Source: Actinomycetota bacterium (GTDB taxonomy: Bacteria; Actinomycetota; Thermoleophilia; Gaiellales; Gaiellaceae). From it: a stretch of 26,253 nucleotides of DNA. The notes beneath the pieces were generated by a model that was not told where the DNA came from, searched no databases, and saw nothing but the letters and a program-made list of their open reading frames with translations. Positions 15,316 to 23,729 of this stretch are shown piece after piece. A program made the position numbers and the translations under genes. Each line of letters starts with the position of its first letter. Within the stretch, counting starts at the first letter, position 1. The stretch is from the NCBI GenBank assembly GCA_005885085.1, contig VAXY01000022.1, positions 396 to 26,648 of the forward strand. The letters are read 5' to 3'.

Positions 15316-15735
15316 ATGCCACCGATGGACGGCGAGTCTGTTCGGGTCACACGCTCCGTCGTTTTGCCGCTCTCGGAGGTGAGCTTCCGGTTCTCGCGGT
15401 CGAGTGGGCCCGGGGGTCAGCATGCACAGAAGTCGGAGACGCGGGTCGCAGCGGTGTTCGACGTCGAGGCCTCCACCGCCCTCACGGACGTGCAGAAGAA
15501 GCGCGTGATCGCTCGGGCGGGCCCGGTCCTCAGGGCGATCGCGCAGGATGAGCGCAGCCAGTTGCGGAACCGCGAGCTGGCCCTCGAGCGGCTCGTCGAG
15601 CAACTACGCGGCGCCCTGCGGGTGGAGCGCAAGCGCGTGGCGACCAAGCCGAGCGCCGCGGCCCGCGAGCGGCGGCTGGAGCAGAAGCGGCAACGCTCCC
15701 AGACAAAACGGCTCCGGAGGCCGCCGGGCGGCTGA
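15316..15735 (+). CDS. arfB: ArfB/YaeJ-like GGQ peptidyl-tRNA hydrolase (ribosome rescue)
   Basis: 139 residues from ATG 15316, or 136 from ATG 15325. The release-factor catalytic motif GGQ sits in RSSGPGGQHAQKSETRV (about residues 32-48), preceded by the strand VLPLSEVSFRFSR. The C-terminal tail is strongly basic (RERRLEQKRQRSQTKRLRR), the part that ArfB threads into the empty mRNA channel. The protein lacks the stop-codon-reading domain of RF1/RF2. Together these mark the alternative rescue factor that frees stalled ribosomes. The beginning MDGES is encoded by copy 2 of the 15-bp repeat, so the real start could be a little different, for example near VRVTRS. Confidence 0.88.
   Translation: MPPMDGESVRVTRSVVLPLSEVSFRFSRSSGPGGQHAQKSETRVAAVFDVEASTALTDVQKKRVIARAGPVLRAIAQDERSQLRNRELALERLVEQLRGALRVERKRVATKPSAAARERRLEQKRQRSQTKRLRRPPGG
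15325..15339. repeat. 15-bp direct repeat, copy 2
   Basis: Identical to 14926-14940. It encodes MDGES at the start of the ArfB-like protein. Confidence 0.8.
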
Positions 15736-15740
15736 AAGGA

Positions 15741-15757
15741 CGGGCCGGGACGGCCCG
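15741..15757 (+). terminator. Hairpin after the ArfB-like gene, possible terminator
   Basis: CGGGCC-GGGAC-GGCCCG forms a 6-bp GC stem 5 nt after the stop codon. The following sequence has only a broken T-rich stretch (TTTCGTTTATT), so termination may be weak. Confidence 0.35.
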
Positions 15758-15797
15758 CACCCGAACCGGCCCCTGTTTCGTTTATTCCTTTGAAAGC

Positions 15798-16187
15798 ATG
15801 GCGCCGATCTCGGTTACCCTAGCTCCCCGAGATCCACCAGCAGCTGTCGTCGCGCTGGTCGGAGAGCACGACGCGTACTCGGCCGGGCGTCTCGACAGCG
15901 AGCTCGGGGTCCTGCTCGACGAGGGGCGCCGGGTCGTCGTCGACCTCCGCGATGCGGAGTTCATCGATTCGACGACGCTGAGCGCTCTGCTCCGCGCCCG
16001 CCAGCGGGCGGAAAAATCCACGCTCGGCTTCGCGCTCGTGCTCGCCGGACACGAGTTCACGCAGGTGCACCAACTGCTCGACCTGACCGGGCTCGGCTCG
16101 GCCTTCGCGATCTTCCCCACGCTCGACGACGCGCTCTCCGCAGCACGCTCCGGCCGCCACTCAGGTTCCGTCCGGTCTGCCGCGTAG
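15798..16187 (+). CDS. STAS-domain protein, anti-sigma-factor antagonist-like
   Basis: 129 residues. A STAS domain fills about residues 4-115: ALVGEHDAYSAGRLDSEL, then the strand VVVDLRDAEFIDSTTLSALLRA. Ser58 in DST aligns with the phosphorylatable serine of SpoIIAA-type anti-anti-sigma factors, so the protein probably toggles a partner kinase/anti-sigma factor in general stress signalling. No anti-sigma kinase or sigma gene lies in the window, so the partner is unknown. The ATG at 15798 follows a GAAAG stretch. Aquaporin starts 12 bp after its stop. Confidence 0.88.
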   Translation: MAPISVTLAPRDPPAAVVALVGEHDAYSAGRLDSELGVLLDEGRRVVVDLRDAEFIDSTTLSALLRARQRAEKSTLGFALVLAGHEFTQVHQLLDLTGLGSAFAIFPTLDDALSAARSGRHSGSVRSAA

Positions 16188-16190
16188 CCT
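16185..16190 (+). promoter_or_regulatory. -10-like box for the aquaporin gene
   Basis: TAGCCT, 9 nt before the ATG at 16200. Its first three bases are the STAS gene stop codon, so it may be fortuitous. Confidence 0.28.
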
Positions 16191-16199
16191 GCGCGGCGC

Positions 16200-16991
16200 A
16201 TGGATCACGACCCGGTGCGCCGCGGCATCGCCGAGTTCGTCGGCACCTTCACGCTCATCTTCATCGGCGCCGGCTCCATCCTCGCGCTGACGACCCTTTT
16301 CCTGCCGGCGATCAACAGCACGCAGGCCCAGGGCGTGTACGGCGGCCTGACACTCGTCGCCGTCGCCTTCGCGCACGGTCTCGCAATCGCGGTAATGGTC
16401 TCGGCGGTGGGCCACATCTCGGGCGGGCATTTCAACCCGGCCGTCACGCTGGGGTTCTTCGTCACCAGGCGGATCGCGCCGGGGCTGGCGGTCGTCTACT
16501 GGAGCATGCAGCTCGCCGGCGCCACGGCCGCCGCCGCGCTGCTGCGCTGGTTCTTCGACGCCCGTACGCGGCAGTTGACGAACCTCGGCGCGCCCGGTCT
16601 CGGCGGCGGCATCGACCATTGGCAGGGGCTCGTGATCGAGCTGATCCTGACGTTCTTCCTCGTCTGGGTGGTCTTCGCGACCGCCGTGGATCCGGGCGGG
16701 GCTTTCAAGTCGATCGCCGGGCTGGCGATCGGGCTCACGATCACGCTGGACATCCTCATGGGCGGCCCGCTCACCGGCGCAGCAATGAATCCCGCCCGCG
16801 CCTTCGGCCCGCAGCTGATCGCCCGCCACTGGACCGACGCCTGGGTCTGGTACGTCGGCCCGTTCGTGGGAGGAGCCGTCGCAGCCCTCGCCTACGACTG
16901 GCTGTACCTCCGCCCACAACGCCCGGTGCCCGTCGGCCCGCCCGAGACGGGCGTGCTCGAGCCGCGGCCCGGCGAGACAGCCGCCTCGTAA
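16200..16991 (+). CDS. MIP-family channel (aquaporin)
   Basis: 263 residues with six membrane helices and both half-helix loops: NPA at 79-81 (SGGHFNPAVTLG) and NPA at 197-199 followed by Arg200 (GAAMNPARAFGP). It transports water or small neutral solutes across the cytoplasmic membrane. By spacing from the second NPA, the helix-5 selectivity position appears to be Ile (185) where water-strict AqpZ has His. This resembles plant TIPs and suggests a wider pore, possibly passing ammonia, urea or peroxide (inference). The C-terminus after the last helix is a Pro-rich tail (RPVPVGPPETGVLEP). It lies between a STAS regulator and a glucan-debranching gene, which fits osmotic or carbon-storage responses without proving it. 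Confidence 0.93.
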   Translation: MDHDPVRRGIAEFVGTFTLIFIGAGSILALTTLFLPAINSTQAQGVYGGLTLVAVAFAHGLAIAVMVSAVGHISGGHFNPAVTLGFFVTRRIAPGLAVVYWSMQLAGATAAAALLRWFFDARTRQLTNLGAPGLGGGIDHWQGLVIELILTFFLVWVVFATAVDPGGAFKSIAGLAIGLTITLDILMGGPLTGAAMNPARAFGPQLIARHWTDAWVWYVGPFVGGAVAALAYDWLYLRPQRPVPVGPPETGVLEPRPGETAAS

Positions 16992-17029
16992 AACGCTTAA
17001 ACCCGCGCCGCGCGGATACAAGCGGCGGC

Positions 17030-19045
17030 GTGGCGACAGAAACCGACCTGATCATCCTCGACGGCTGCACGTTCTTCTACTCGGACGAGAACGGGGACGT
17101 CGACGCACAGCACGCCGAAGGCTTCTTCTACCAGGACGTCCGCCATCTCTCGAACTGGCGCGTTCTACTCGACGGCCACGAGCTCGAGCCGCTGACCAGC
17201 CGGCGGGTGGACTACTACTCGGCGCGCATCGTCGGCACGCCCCCGAAGCAGGGCGAGGGAGCGTCGCCGGTCTCGATCTGCCGTGACCGGTTCGTGACCG
17301 AGGGCGTCCATGAGGACGTCATGCTCGAGAACTTGTCCGACGACCCACACGACGTGAAGCTCGAGCTGAGCTACGGCTCGGACTTTGCCGACGTCATGGA
17401 GGCGCAGGACAAAAGCAACGGCGACGGCCGGAGCTGGGTCGAGACAACCGCCCGCTCGGCGACGCTCTGGCACGACCGGGACGGGTATCGCCGTGGCACC
17501 GTGCTGACGTTCAACCGGCAGGGGCGGGTGCTCAAGCGGCGGGCGACCTTCCACGTGCACCTGCGTCCGCGCGACACGTGGCAGCTCTGCGTCGACATCA
17601 CGCCGATCGTGAACGGACACCGCAGGCCGCCGCTGCTGCGCTGCAACGCCTTCCACGGGCACGCGCGGAAGATGCCGATCAGCCTCGACGAATGGCTCGA
17701 GGAGGCGCCCGACCTGATCACCGGCAACGAGGCTCTCCAGCGGACGTATCGCCAGAGCGTCCTCGATCTGGCGGCGTTGCGAATCCGGCCCGACGACGTA
17801 AAGATCAAGTGGGCGATGCCCGGCGGCGGGCTGCCCTGGTTCATGACCGTCTTCGGCCGAGACAGCATCATCGCGGCGTACGAGGCCGTCCACATCCACT
17901 CCGAGCTCGCACGGGCGACGCTCGAGGCGCTGGCCGAGCTGCAGTCGACCGAATGGGACAGCTGGCGGGACGCCGAGCCGGGCAAGATCCCACACGAACT
18001 GCGCCGCGGCACGCTCGCCGCGACGGGCCGCATCCCCCATACGCCCTACTACGGCTCCCACGACTCCACGCTGCTCTGGCTGATCCTGCTCGACGAGTAC
18101 GAGCGCTGGTCCGGCGACACGAGCTTCGTCCGGTCGATGGAGAAACACGCGCGCGCGGCGCTGCAATGGCTCGAAGGCCCAGCCGACCTGGACGGGGACG
18201 GCTACGTCGAGTACCGCAAGCGCTCCGACTCGGACAGGGCGCTCGACAACCACTGCTGGAAGGACTCGGCCAGGTCGATCCTCTTCGCGGACGGCCGGCA
18301 GGCGGAGCCCCCGATCGCCGTCTGCGAGCACCAGGGGTACGCCTACGACGCGCGGCTTCGCACGGCGCGCCTGCTCCGCAAGGTGTGGGACGACGAGGCC
18401 GAGGCCGAGCGGCTCGAACAGGCTGCCGCCGAGCTGAAGCGCCGCTTCAACAAGGATTTCTGGAGCACGTCGCGTCGCCACTACGTGCTCGCGCTCGACG
18501 GCGAGAAGAACCAGGTCGACTCGATGACGTCCAACGTCGGCCAGCTCCTGTGGAGCGGCATCGCCGACGAGCGTCGCGCCGCAGCCACCGTCCGCCGCCT
18601 CCTGCGCGACGATATGTTCAGCGGCTGGGGTGTCCGCTCGATGTCCTCCGAGGACGGAGGCTACAACCCGCTCGAGTACCACACCGGCACCGTCTGGCCG
18701 CACGACACGGCGATCGTCGCGGAAGGCATGCGCCGCTACGGCTTCAGGGACCAAGCCGCGAAGCTGTGCCAGGCGCTGCTCGACGCGGCGGAGGCGTTCG
18801 CGAGCCAGCTGCCGGAAGTGTTCGCGGGCTTTCGGCGGGACGGTAGCGGCGTGCCGGTCGAATATCCGGACGCGCTGAAACCGCAGGCCTGGGCTGCGGG
18901 AGCGCCGCTGCTGGCGCTGCGCACGCTGCTCGGCGTCGACGTCGTCGACGGACGCCTGCGGTCACGGCCCGCCGAGTCGAGCACTCTGGGAAAGCTCAGG
19001 CTCAGCGGGATCGCGGTGCGCGGGAAGCGCGTCGACAGCCCGTAG
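17030..19045 (+). CDS. Glycogen-debranching-type amylo-alpha-1,6-glucosidase
   Basis: 671 residues from GTG 17030. The frame is open further upstream, but that part is antisense-free shadow of the aquaporin gene. An N-terminal beta domain (about 1-230; DGCTFFYSDENGDVDAQHAEG, then GFFYQDVRHLSNWRVLLDG) matches GDE_N_bis. An (alpha/alpha)6 domain (about 235-650) holds PGGGLPWFMTVFGRDSIIA (264-282), the GSHDSTLLWL segment, LDNHCWKDS, and HTGTVWPHDTA (about 551-561). Acidic residues in these motifs are the likely catalytic ones. The enzyme should act on alpha-linked glucan or a related oligosaccharide in the cytoplasm, since no signal peptide is seen. No ribosome site precedes the start. The stop lies 9 bp from the convergent glmS stop. 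Confidence 0.85.
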   Translation: MATETDLIILDGCTFFYSDENGDVDAQHAEGFFYQDVRHLSNWRVLLDGHELEPLTSRRVDYYSARIVGTPPKQGEGASPVSICRDRFVTEGVHEDVMLENLSDDPHDVKLELSYGSDFADVMEAQDKSNGDGRSWVETTARSATLWHDRDGYRRGTVLTFNRQGRVLKRRATFHVHLRPRDTWQLCVDITPIVNGHRRPPLLRCNAFHGHARKMPISLDEWLEEAPDLITGNEALQRTYRQSVLDLAALRIRPDDVKIKWAMPGGGLPWFMTVFGRDSIIAAYEAVHIHSELARATLEALAELQSTEWDSWRDAEPGKIPHELRRGTLAATGRIPHTPYYGSHDSTLLWLILLDEYERWSGDTSFVRSMEKHARAALQWLEGPADLDGDGYVEYRKRSDSDRALDNHCWKDSARSILFADGRQAEPPIAVCEHQGYAYDARLRTARLLRKVWDDEAEAERLEQAAAELKRRFNKDFWSTSRRHYVLALDGEKNQVDSMTSNVGQLLWSGIADERRAAATVRRLLRDDMFSGWGVRSMSSEDGGYNPLEYHTGTVWPHDTAIVAEGMRRYGFRDQAAKLCQALLDAAEAFASQLPEVFAGFRRDGSGVPVEYPDALKPQAWAAGAPLLALRTLLGVDVVDGRLRSRPAESSTLGKLRLSGIAVRGKRVDSP

Positions 19046-19054
19046 CGGACCGGG

Positions 19055-20840
19055 CTACTCGACGGTGACCGTCTTCGCCAGGTTCCGCGGCTGATCCACG
19101 TTCAGCCCGCGGAGCCTCGCGATGCGATACGCCAGCAGTTGCAGGGGGAGTATCGCGAGCACGGCCTGCAGGAAGGCAGGCGTGCGTGGCACGTAGATGA
19201 CGTCGTCGGCGTGATGCTGGATGTCCTCGTTGCCGTCCGTCGCGATCGCTACCACCTGCGCGCCGCGCGCCCGCACTTCCTGGATGTTCGACACGACCTT
19301 GTCGTAGACGACCTGCTGGTCGGTTGCGACACAGATGACCGGAGTATCCGCGTCGAGGAGGGCGATCGGGCCGTGTTTCATCTCGCCCGCCGAGTACGCC
19401 TCCGTCGGGATGTACGAGATCTCCTTCAGCTTCAGCGCCCCCTCGAGTGCAACCGGCAGCCCGATGTGGCGGCCGAGATAGAGGAAGAACGGCTTCTGAT
19501 AGTGCCGCTCCGCGATCTCCTCGATCGGATGGTTGCCGTCGAGGAACTGCTCGATCTTCTCCGGCAGGTCGTAGAGCTCCTCGAGGATGAACTCGACCTC
19601 TTCCTCCGGCAGCGTGCGCCGGACCTGTGCCAGCTTGAGCGCAATCAGCGACAGCAGCGCGACCTGCGCGGTGAACGTCTTCGAGGCGGCGACGCCGATC
19701 TCGAGGCCCGCGCGCGTGTACAGCACCGAGTCGACCTCGCGGGTCACCTGGGTGCCGAGCTGGTTCGTGATCGCCAAAGTCCGCGCACCTTGTTGGCGGG
19801 CGAGCTGCATCGCGGCGATCGTGTCGGCGGTCTCGCCCGACTGAGTGATCCCGATCACGAGCGTGTCCCTCGAGAGAACCGGATTGCGGTACCGCCACTC
19901 GCTCGCGATGTCGGGCTCGACCGGGACACGCGCCCACTCCTCGATGATGTACCGCCCCACAACGCCGGCGTGATACGCGGTCCCGCACGCGACGATGACG
20001 ATGCGGCCGAGGTTCTGGATCTCGAGCTCCGTCAGGCCGATCCCGTCGAGGACAAGCTTCCCGCGACGAGCGCGGTCGCCGATCGTCTCGCGCACGGCGG
20101 CCGGCTGCTCATAGATCTCCTTCAGCATGAACGTCTCGTAGCCGCCCTTCTCGGCGACCTCGTCGTCCCAGTCGATCGGCTCGACCTCCTTGTGCTGGAC
20201 CTCGCCCTCGTCAGTGAAGAAGCGCGCGCCTTCGGGTGTGATCGCGACGACCTCCCCCTCGTCGATCAGCTGCACACGCCGCGTCTCGGCGAGGAACGCC
20301 GCGACCGCCGACGCGAGGAACATCTCCCCCTCGCCCACCCCGACGACGAGCGGGCACTGCCGGCGCGCACCGACGAGCAGATCCGGATGGTCGTTGTGGA
20401 TCACGACGAACGCAAAATGGCCCTCGAGCTCGCGGTAGGCGGCGCGGACGGCCTCGACCAGGTCACCGGCGTAGTGGCGTTCGACGAGGTGCGCCACGAC
20501 CTCCGCGTCGGTCTCGGAGCTGAAGGTGTGGTCCTCGGCCGCGAGCGACTCCTTCAGCTCACGGAAATTTTCCACGATGCCATTGAGAACGACGGCGACG
20601 CTGCCGTCCTCACAGCCCGTCAGCGGATGCGCGTTGAGTTCCGTGACGGCACCGTGGGTCGCCCAGCGGGTGTGCCCGAGCCCGTGGTTCGAGACGGAGC
20701 CGTTCGAGCCGGCCGAGCCCGCCGTTCTCGCGCAGCGCGATTCCGGCGGAGTCGTAGCCCCGGTACTCGAGGCGCTCGAGCCCGTGCAGCAACAAGTCCT
20801 TGGCGGGCCTATTACCGACGTACCCAATGATCCCGCACAC
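19055..20840 (-). CDS. glmS: Glutamine-fructose-6-phosphate aminotransferase, frame-breaking deletion near the N-terminus
   Basis: GlmS makes glucosamine-6-phosphate from fructose-6-phosphate and glutamine. The start is GTG 20840 with GAGAGGAG 7 nt upstream. It reads VCGIIGYVGNRPAKDLLL with the Ntn nucleophile Cys2, then LEYRGYDSAGIALRENGG. After about residue 46 the frame changes. The remaining 560 or so residues follow in another frame: GLGHTRWATHGAVTELNAHP, two SIS domains (CGTAYHAG; LKEISYIPTEAYSAGEMKHG) and the classical end LAKTVTVE. Compared with E. coli GlmS, about 15-17 residues between YDSAG and HTRWATHG are missing, so a deletion of roughly 50 bp that is not a multiple of three lies near 20700-20725, where GGCTCG recurs. 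A caller starting in the second frame gives a false N-terminus. Being normally essential, an assembly error is likely. Confidence 0.87.
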
Positions 20841-20913
20841 CCGAAGCTCCTCTCGATCGTCCTCCGGAAACAGCAAAAGCCCGGCTGGTGGTTCCGTCCC
20901 TTCGTCGGGCCGG

Positions 20914-22179
20914 TCAGCCGAGCTCTCGTCGCACGAGAGCTGCGATGCTAGCACAGAGGGTGGCCGCCTCCGCCTCGTCCCGGGCCTCCGCCAGCACGCG
21001 CACCACCGGCTCTGTTCCCGATCCACGAACAAGTACACGCCCACGTCCTTCGAGCTCCTCGTTGTGCTCCGCCACGGCCTCGAGCACTGCCGGTGAGAGG
21101 TTCTTGCGGCGCACGCGCACGTTCTCCTTCACCTGCGGGTGGCGCCGCATGACCGCGGCCGCCTCCGCGAGGCTGCGCCCTTCGAGCGCCTCGCAGAGCA
21201 GGAGGGCGGCAACGAGACCGTCGCCTGTGACGTGACCGTCGAGATAGATGATGTGTCCCGACTGCTCCCCGCCGAGCTTCCCCCCGGTCGCGCGGATCGA
21301 CTCGAGCACATAGCGGTCGCCGACCTCTGCCGTGACGTGCGTCTCGATTCCGTGCTCGGACATCAGCTCGTGGAAGCCGCCGTTCGTCATCGGCGTCACG
21401 GTCACCGAGGGCACGCGCAGGTGCAACGCGAGCGTCGCGACGATCTGGTCGCCGTCGACCACGGCGCCGCCCGCGTCCACGGCGAGCATCCGGTCGCCAT
21501 CGCCGTCGAATGCCACGCCGAGGTCGAGCCCGTCGCGGACGACGACCTGCTGCAGCGCCCGCAGGTCGGTCGCACCGCAGCCGACGTTGATGTTGTGCCC
21601 GTCCGGCTCGTTCCCGATCGTCGTCACCTGGGCGCCGAGCTGCTCGAACGCCTTTGGTGCGAGACCGGAATAGGCGCCGTTCGCGCAGTCGACGCCGATA
21701 CGTAGGCCGGTAAGGTCCGAGCCGAAGCGCTCTAGCACGTGCTCGAGGTAGCTGTCGGTCGCGACGCCGACCTCGTCGATGTCGCCGCCGTCCGTCCCCG
21801 GCCGGTCGAGGAGCGCCTCGATCTGCTCCTCCTGCCCGTCGGTCAGCTTCTGGCCATCGCGCTCGAAGAACTTGACGCCGTTGTACTCGGGTGGGTTGTG
21901 CGACGCGGTGATCACGCAACCGAGGTCGAGTGTCAGCAGCGCGACCGCGGGCGTGGGCAGCACGCCGGCGACGACGGCATTGCCGCCGACGGACGCGATG
22001 CCGCGCGCGAGCGCGGCTTCGAGCTCGACACCGGATGCGCGTGTGTCGCGGCCGACGAAGATGCGCCCGCGGCCACACCACAGCGTCGCGGCGCGGCCGA
22101 GCCGTTCCACGAGATCAGCCGTCAGGTCCTCGCCGACAACGCCACGGACGCCGTCCGTGCCGAAGTACTGTCGCGTCAC
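20914..22179 (-). CDS. glmM: Phosphoglucosamine mutase
   Basis: 421 residues, slightly shorter than the usual 445. It converts glucosamine-6-P to glucosamine-1-P. All hallmarks are visible: YFGTDGVRG at the start, the phosphoserine loop TASHNPPEYNG (Ser93), the Mg site DGDGDR (Asp225/227/229), the sugar loop GGEQSGHI and the phosphate-binding RGSGTEPVVRV near the C-terminus. The start GTG at 22179 has GGGAGGGG about 6 nt upstream. glmS begins 73 bp after its stop, giving a glmM-glmS pair, and rpsI lies upstream across a 165-bp gap with stem-loops. The product feeds GlmU and UDP-GlcNAc for peptidoglycan. Confidence 0.95.
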   Translation of the reverse strand: MTRQYFGTDGVRGVVGEDLTADLVERLGRAATLWCGRGRIFVGRDTRASGVELEAALARGIASVGGNAVVAGVLPTPAVALLTLDLGCVITASHNPPEYNGVKFFERDGQKLTDGQEEQIEALLDRPGTDGGDIDEVGVATDSYLEHVLERFGSDLTGLRIGVDCANGAYSGLAPKAFEQLGAQVTTIGNEPDGHNINVGCGATDLRALQQVVVRDGLDLGVAFDGDGDRMLAVDAGGAVVDGDQIVATLALHLRVPSVTVTPMTNGGFHELMSEHGIETHVTAEVGDRYVLESIRATGGKLGGEQSGHIIYLDGHVTGDGLVAALLLCEALEGRSLAEAAAVMRRHPQVKENVRVRRKNLSPAVLEAVAEHNEELEGRGRVLVRGSGTEPVVRVLAEARDEAEAATLCASIAALVRRELG

Positions 22180-22254
22180 CTAGCGCCCCTCCCAGCAATG
22201 CCCGCCGGCGCCTGGCCCGCGATCACGCGGCGCCAGAGTCCACCCTCGCTCTTA

Positions 22255-22274
22255 CCAAGGCTGCCCAGCCTTGG
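22255..22274 (-). terminator. Perfect 9-bp inverted repeat between rpsI and glmM
   Basis: CCAAGGCTGCCCAGCCTTGG is a perfect palindromic stem with a 2-nt centre. No T-run follows on the minus strand. It could be a terminator of the rplM-rpsI transcript, a processing site or a protein-binding dyad. Confidence 0.4.
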
Positions 22275-22275
22275 C

Positions 22276-22310
22276 CGCGAGCGAGTGCGGCCTCAGGCTT
22301 GGTGCTCGCG
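22276..22310 (-). repeat. Second stem-loop between rpsI and glmM
   Basis: CGCGAGC (22276-22282) pairs with GCTCGCG (22304-22310) across a 21-nt loop, directly beside the perfect inverted repeat. A competing pairing CTTGG (22298-22302) with CCAAG (22312-22316) is possible. Confidence 0.4.
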
Positions 22311-22344
22311 ACCCAAGAGCTCAACAGCATCACTGGAAGGGGCG

Positions 22345-22740
22345 CTACCGCTTGCTGAACTGCGGCGCCTTGCGCGCCTTGTGCAGCCCGGCCTTCTTGC
22401 GCTCGACGATCCGGGCGTCACGCGTTAGGAAGCCGGCACGCTTGAGCGGCACGCGCAGCTCGGGATCGGACTCGACGAGCGCGCGGGCGATGCCGTGACG
22501 GACAGCGCCGGCCTGACCGCTCGGGCCACCGCCGTGCACGCGCACGCGGATGTCGTAGGTCCCTTCGACCCCTGCGACCTGCAGCGGCGCCAGCGCGATC
22601 GTGCGATGCGCCTGGCGCGGAAAGTAGTCCTCGATCGTGCGACCGTTGAACCAGGTCGTGCCGTCGCCCGGCCGCAGGATCACGCGAGCGACCGACGTCT
22701 TGCGCTTGCCGGTGCCGCGGTACTGGGCGAGCTGGCTCAT
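22345..22740 (-). CDS. rpsI: 30S ribosomal protein S9
   Basis: 131 residues from the ATG at 22740, which overlaps the rplM stop by 4 bp (ATGA) and has a strong GGGAGG site 4 nt upstream. An in-frame GTG 12 nt earlier is less likely, because it would consume the ribosome site. S9 signatures are YRGTGKRKTSVARV near the start, VHGGGPSGQAGAVRHGIARAL in the middle and the basic tail KARKAPQFSKR whose last residues reach the ribosomal P site. The L13-S9 pair is nearly universal in bacteria. Confidence 0.97.
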   Translation of the reverse strand: MSQLAQYRGTGKRKTSVARVILRPGDGTTWFNGRTIEDYFPRQAHRTIALAPLQVAGVEGTYDIRVRVHGGGPSGQAGAVRHGIARALVESDPELRVPLKRAGFLTRDARIVERKKAGLHKARKAPQFSKR

Positions 22741-23174
22741 GCGTCCTCCCACTTGAGCGGCTTCGGTGCTTGCGGCCCGTGCGGATGCTCCGGGCCGGCG
22801 TAGATCTTCAGCTTGGTGATCTGCTGACGTGCAAGCCGGTTGCGCGGCAGCATGCCCTTGACGGCCTTGCGCAGGACTTCCTCGGGGCGCCGGTCGAGCT
22901 GCTCGCGCAGCGTGCGGCTGCGCAGCCCACCCGGATAGCCGGAGTGGCGGTAGTAGCGCTTCTGGTCGAGCTTGTTGCCCGTGACCCGGATCTTCTCCGC
23001 GTTGACGACCACCACGAAGTCGCCCGTGTCGACGTGCGGCGTATAGGCCGGCTTGCCCTTGCCACGGAGCGTGTCGGCGATGCGCGTCGCGAGACGCCCG
23101 AGCGTCTGCCCTTCGGCGTCGACGACGTACCAGTCTCTGGCGATTTCTCCGGGCTTTGCGCTGTAGGTCTTCAT
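22737..23174 (-). CDS. rplM: 50S ribosomal protein L13
   Basis: 145 residues, normal length. L13 marks: KTYSAKPGEIARDWYVVDA at the N-terminus, GRLATRIADTLRGKGKPAYTPH, VVVNAEKIRVTGNKLDQK, and the signature AVKGMLPRNRLARQQITKL. The ATG at 23174 follows GACGGA. The start lies only 18 bp after the stop of the uracil-DNA-glycosylase-like gene, so that gene may be co-transcribed, or the L13-S9 promoter may lie inside it. Coupled to rpsI by an ATGA overlap. Confidence 0.97.
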   Translation of the reverse strand: MKTYSAKPGEIARDWYVVDAEGQTLGRLATRIADTLRGKGKPAYTPHVDTGDFVVVVNAEKIRVTGNKLDQKRYYRHSGYPGGLRSRTLREQLDRRPEEVLRKAVKGMLPRNRLARQQITKLKIYAGPEHPHGPQAPKPLKWEDA

Positions 23175-23192
23175 TCCGTCAAAAAGGCGGAC

Positions 23193-23723
23193 CTAGGGGC
23201 GTCCGCCGGCGGCGAATCGTAGCAGCCCGGCGCGGAATTCGGCCGCGCCGCCATGGGCCGGATGGCGGATGTACGAGGCCCCGGTGACCTCGGCGGCGAG
23301 CCGTCCGACGGCGAGAATCCGGCGTCCGGCGGCGACTTCCTCGAGAAACGGGCGCGAGGCCTCGACCTCCGCGGGCGACGGGCGCCGGTTCGAGGTCGGG
23401 GTGCCCGGGTGCGTCGGAACGACGTTCCAGCAGAGCACCTCGAGGCCGAGCTCCGCCAGTGTCCGCTGGACGATCGTGGCCGTCGCCTCGGCCGGCCCGG
23501 CGCCGGTGAGCTGCCGCTCCGAGGTGAACGGGATTCCCGAGACGCGGGCGCCGCGGTACCCGGCCGCCTCGCCGACGAGCAGCAACGGCGCTCCGGCGTG
23601 GGCCTCGAGGTACGCCCGCAGCCGGGCGCGGCGAACGCCTGCGCCCCTCCCTTCGCCGTAGAAGTTGAACGTCGCCCCGATGCGGGTCGAGGCGAGCCGC
23701 GCCACGAACCTTTCGGCGTGCAC
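23193..23723 (-). CDS. Uracil-DNA glycosylase-superfamily protein
   Basis: 176 residues from GTG 23723. It has the UDG fold: a glycine-rich motif GEAAGYRGARVSGIPFTSE (about 51-69, family form GExPG), a central strand VLCWNVVPTHPG, and a C-terminal strand AVGRLAAEV followed by YIRHPAHGGAAEFRAGL, where the HP-H/GG part is the DNA-intercalation-type motif 2. It probably removes uracil or a deaminated base from DNA. The N-terminus lacks the CxxC Fe-S ligands of family 4/5 enzymes. The frame is open upstream to 23807, but the GTG with a CATAGT box 6 nt upstream fits better. It diverges from the propeller gene across about 20 bp. Confidence 0.82.
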   Translation of the reverse strand: MHAERFVARLASTRIGATFNFYGEGRGAGVRRARLRAYLEAHAGAPLLLVGEAAGYRGARVSGIPFTSERQLTGAGPAEATATIVQRTLAELGLEVLCWNVVPTHPGTPTSNRRPSPAEVEASRPFLEEVAAGRRILAVGRLAAEVTGASYIRHPAHGGAAEFRAGLLRFAAGGRP

Positions 23724-23729
23724 GGCGTC

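Noticed and set aside
16619..17029. An N-terminal extension of the debranching enzyme reaching into the aquaporin gene.
   Set aside because: The extension is a shifted reading of the aquaporin gene. The GTG at 17030 begins exactly at the start of the GDE N-terminal domain.
20841..20913. A glmS-type ribozyme or riboswitch before glmS.
   Set aside because: The 73-nt gap is too short for the glmS ribozyme and shows no matching core. A normal ribosome site is present.
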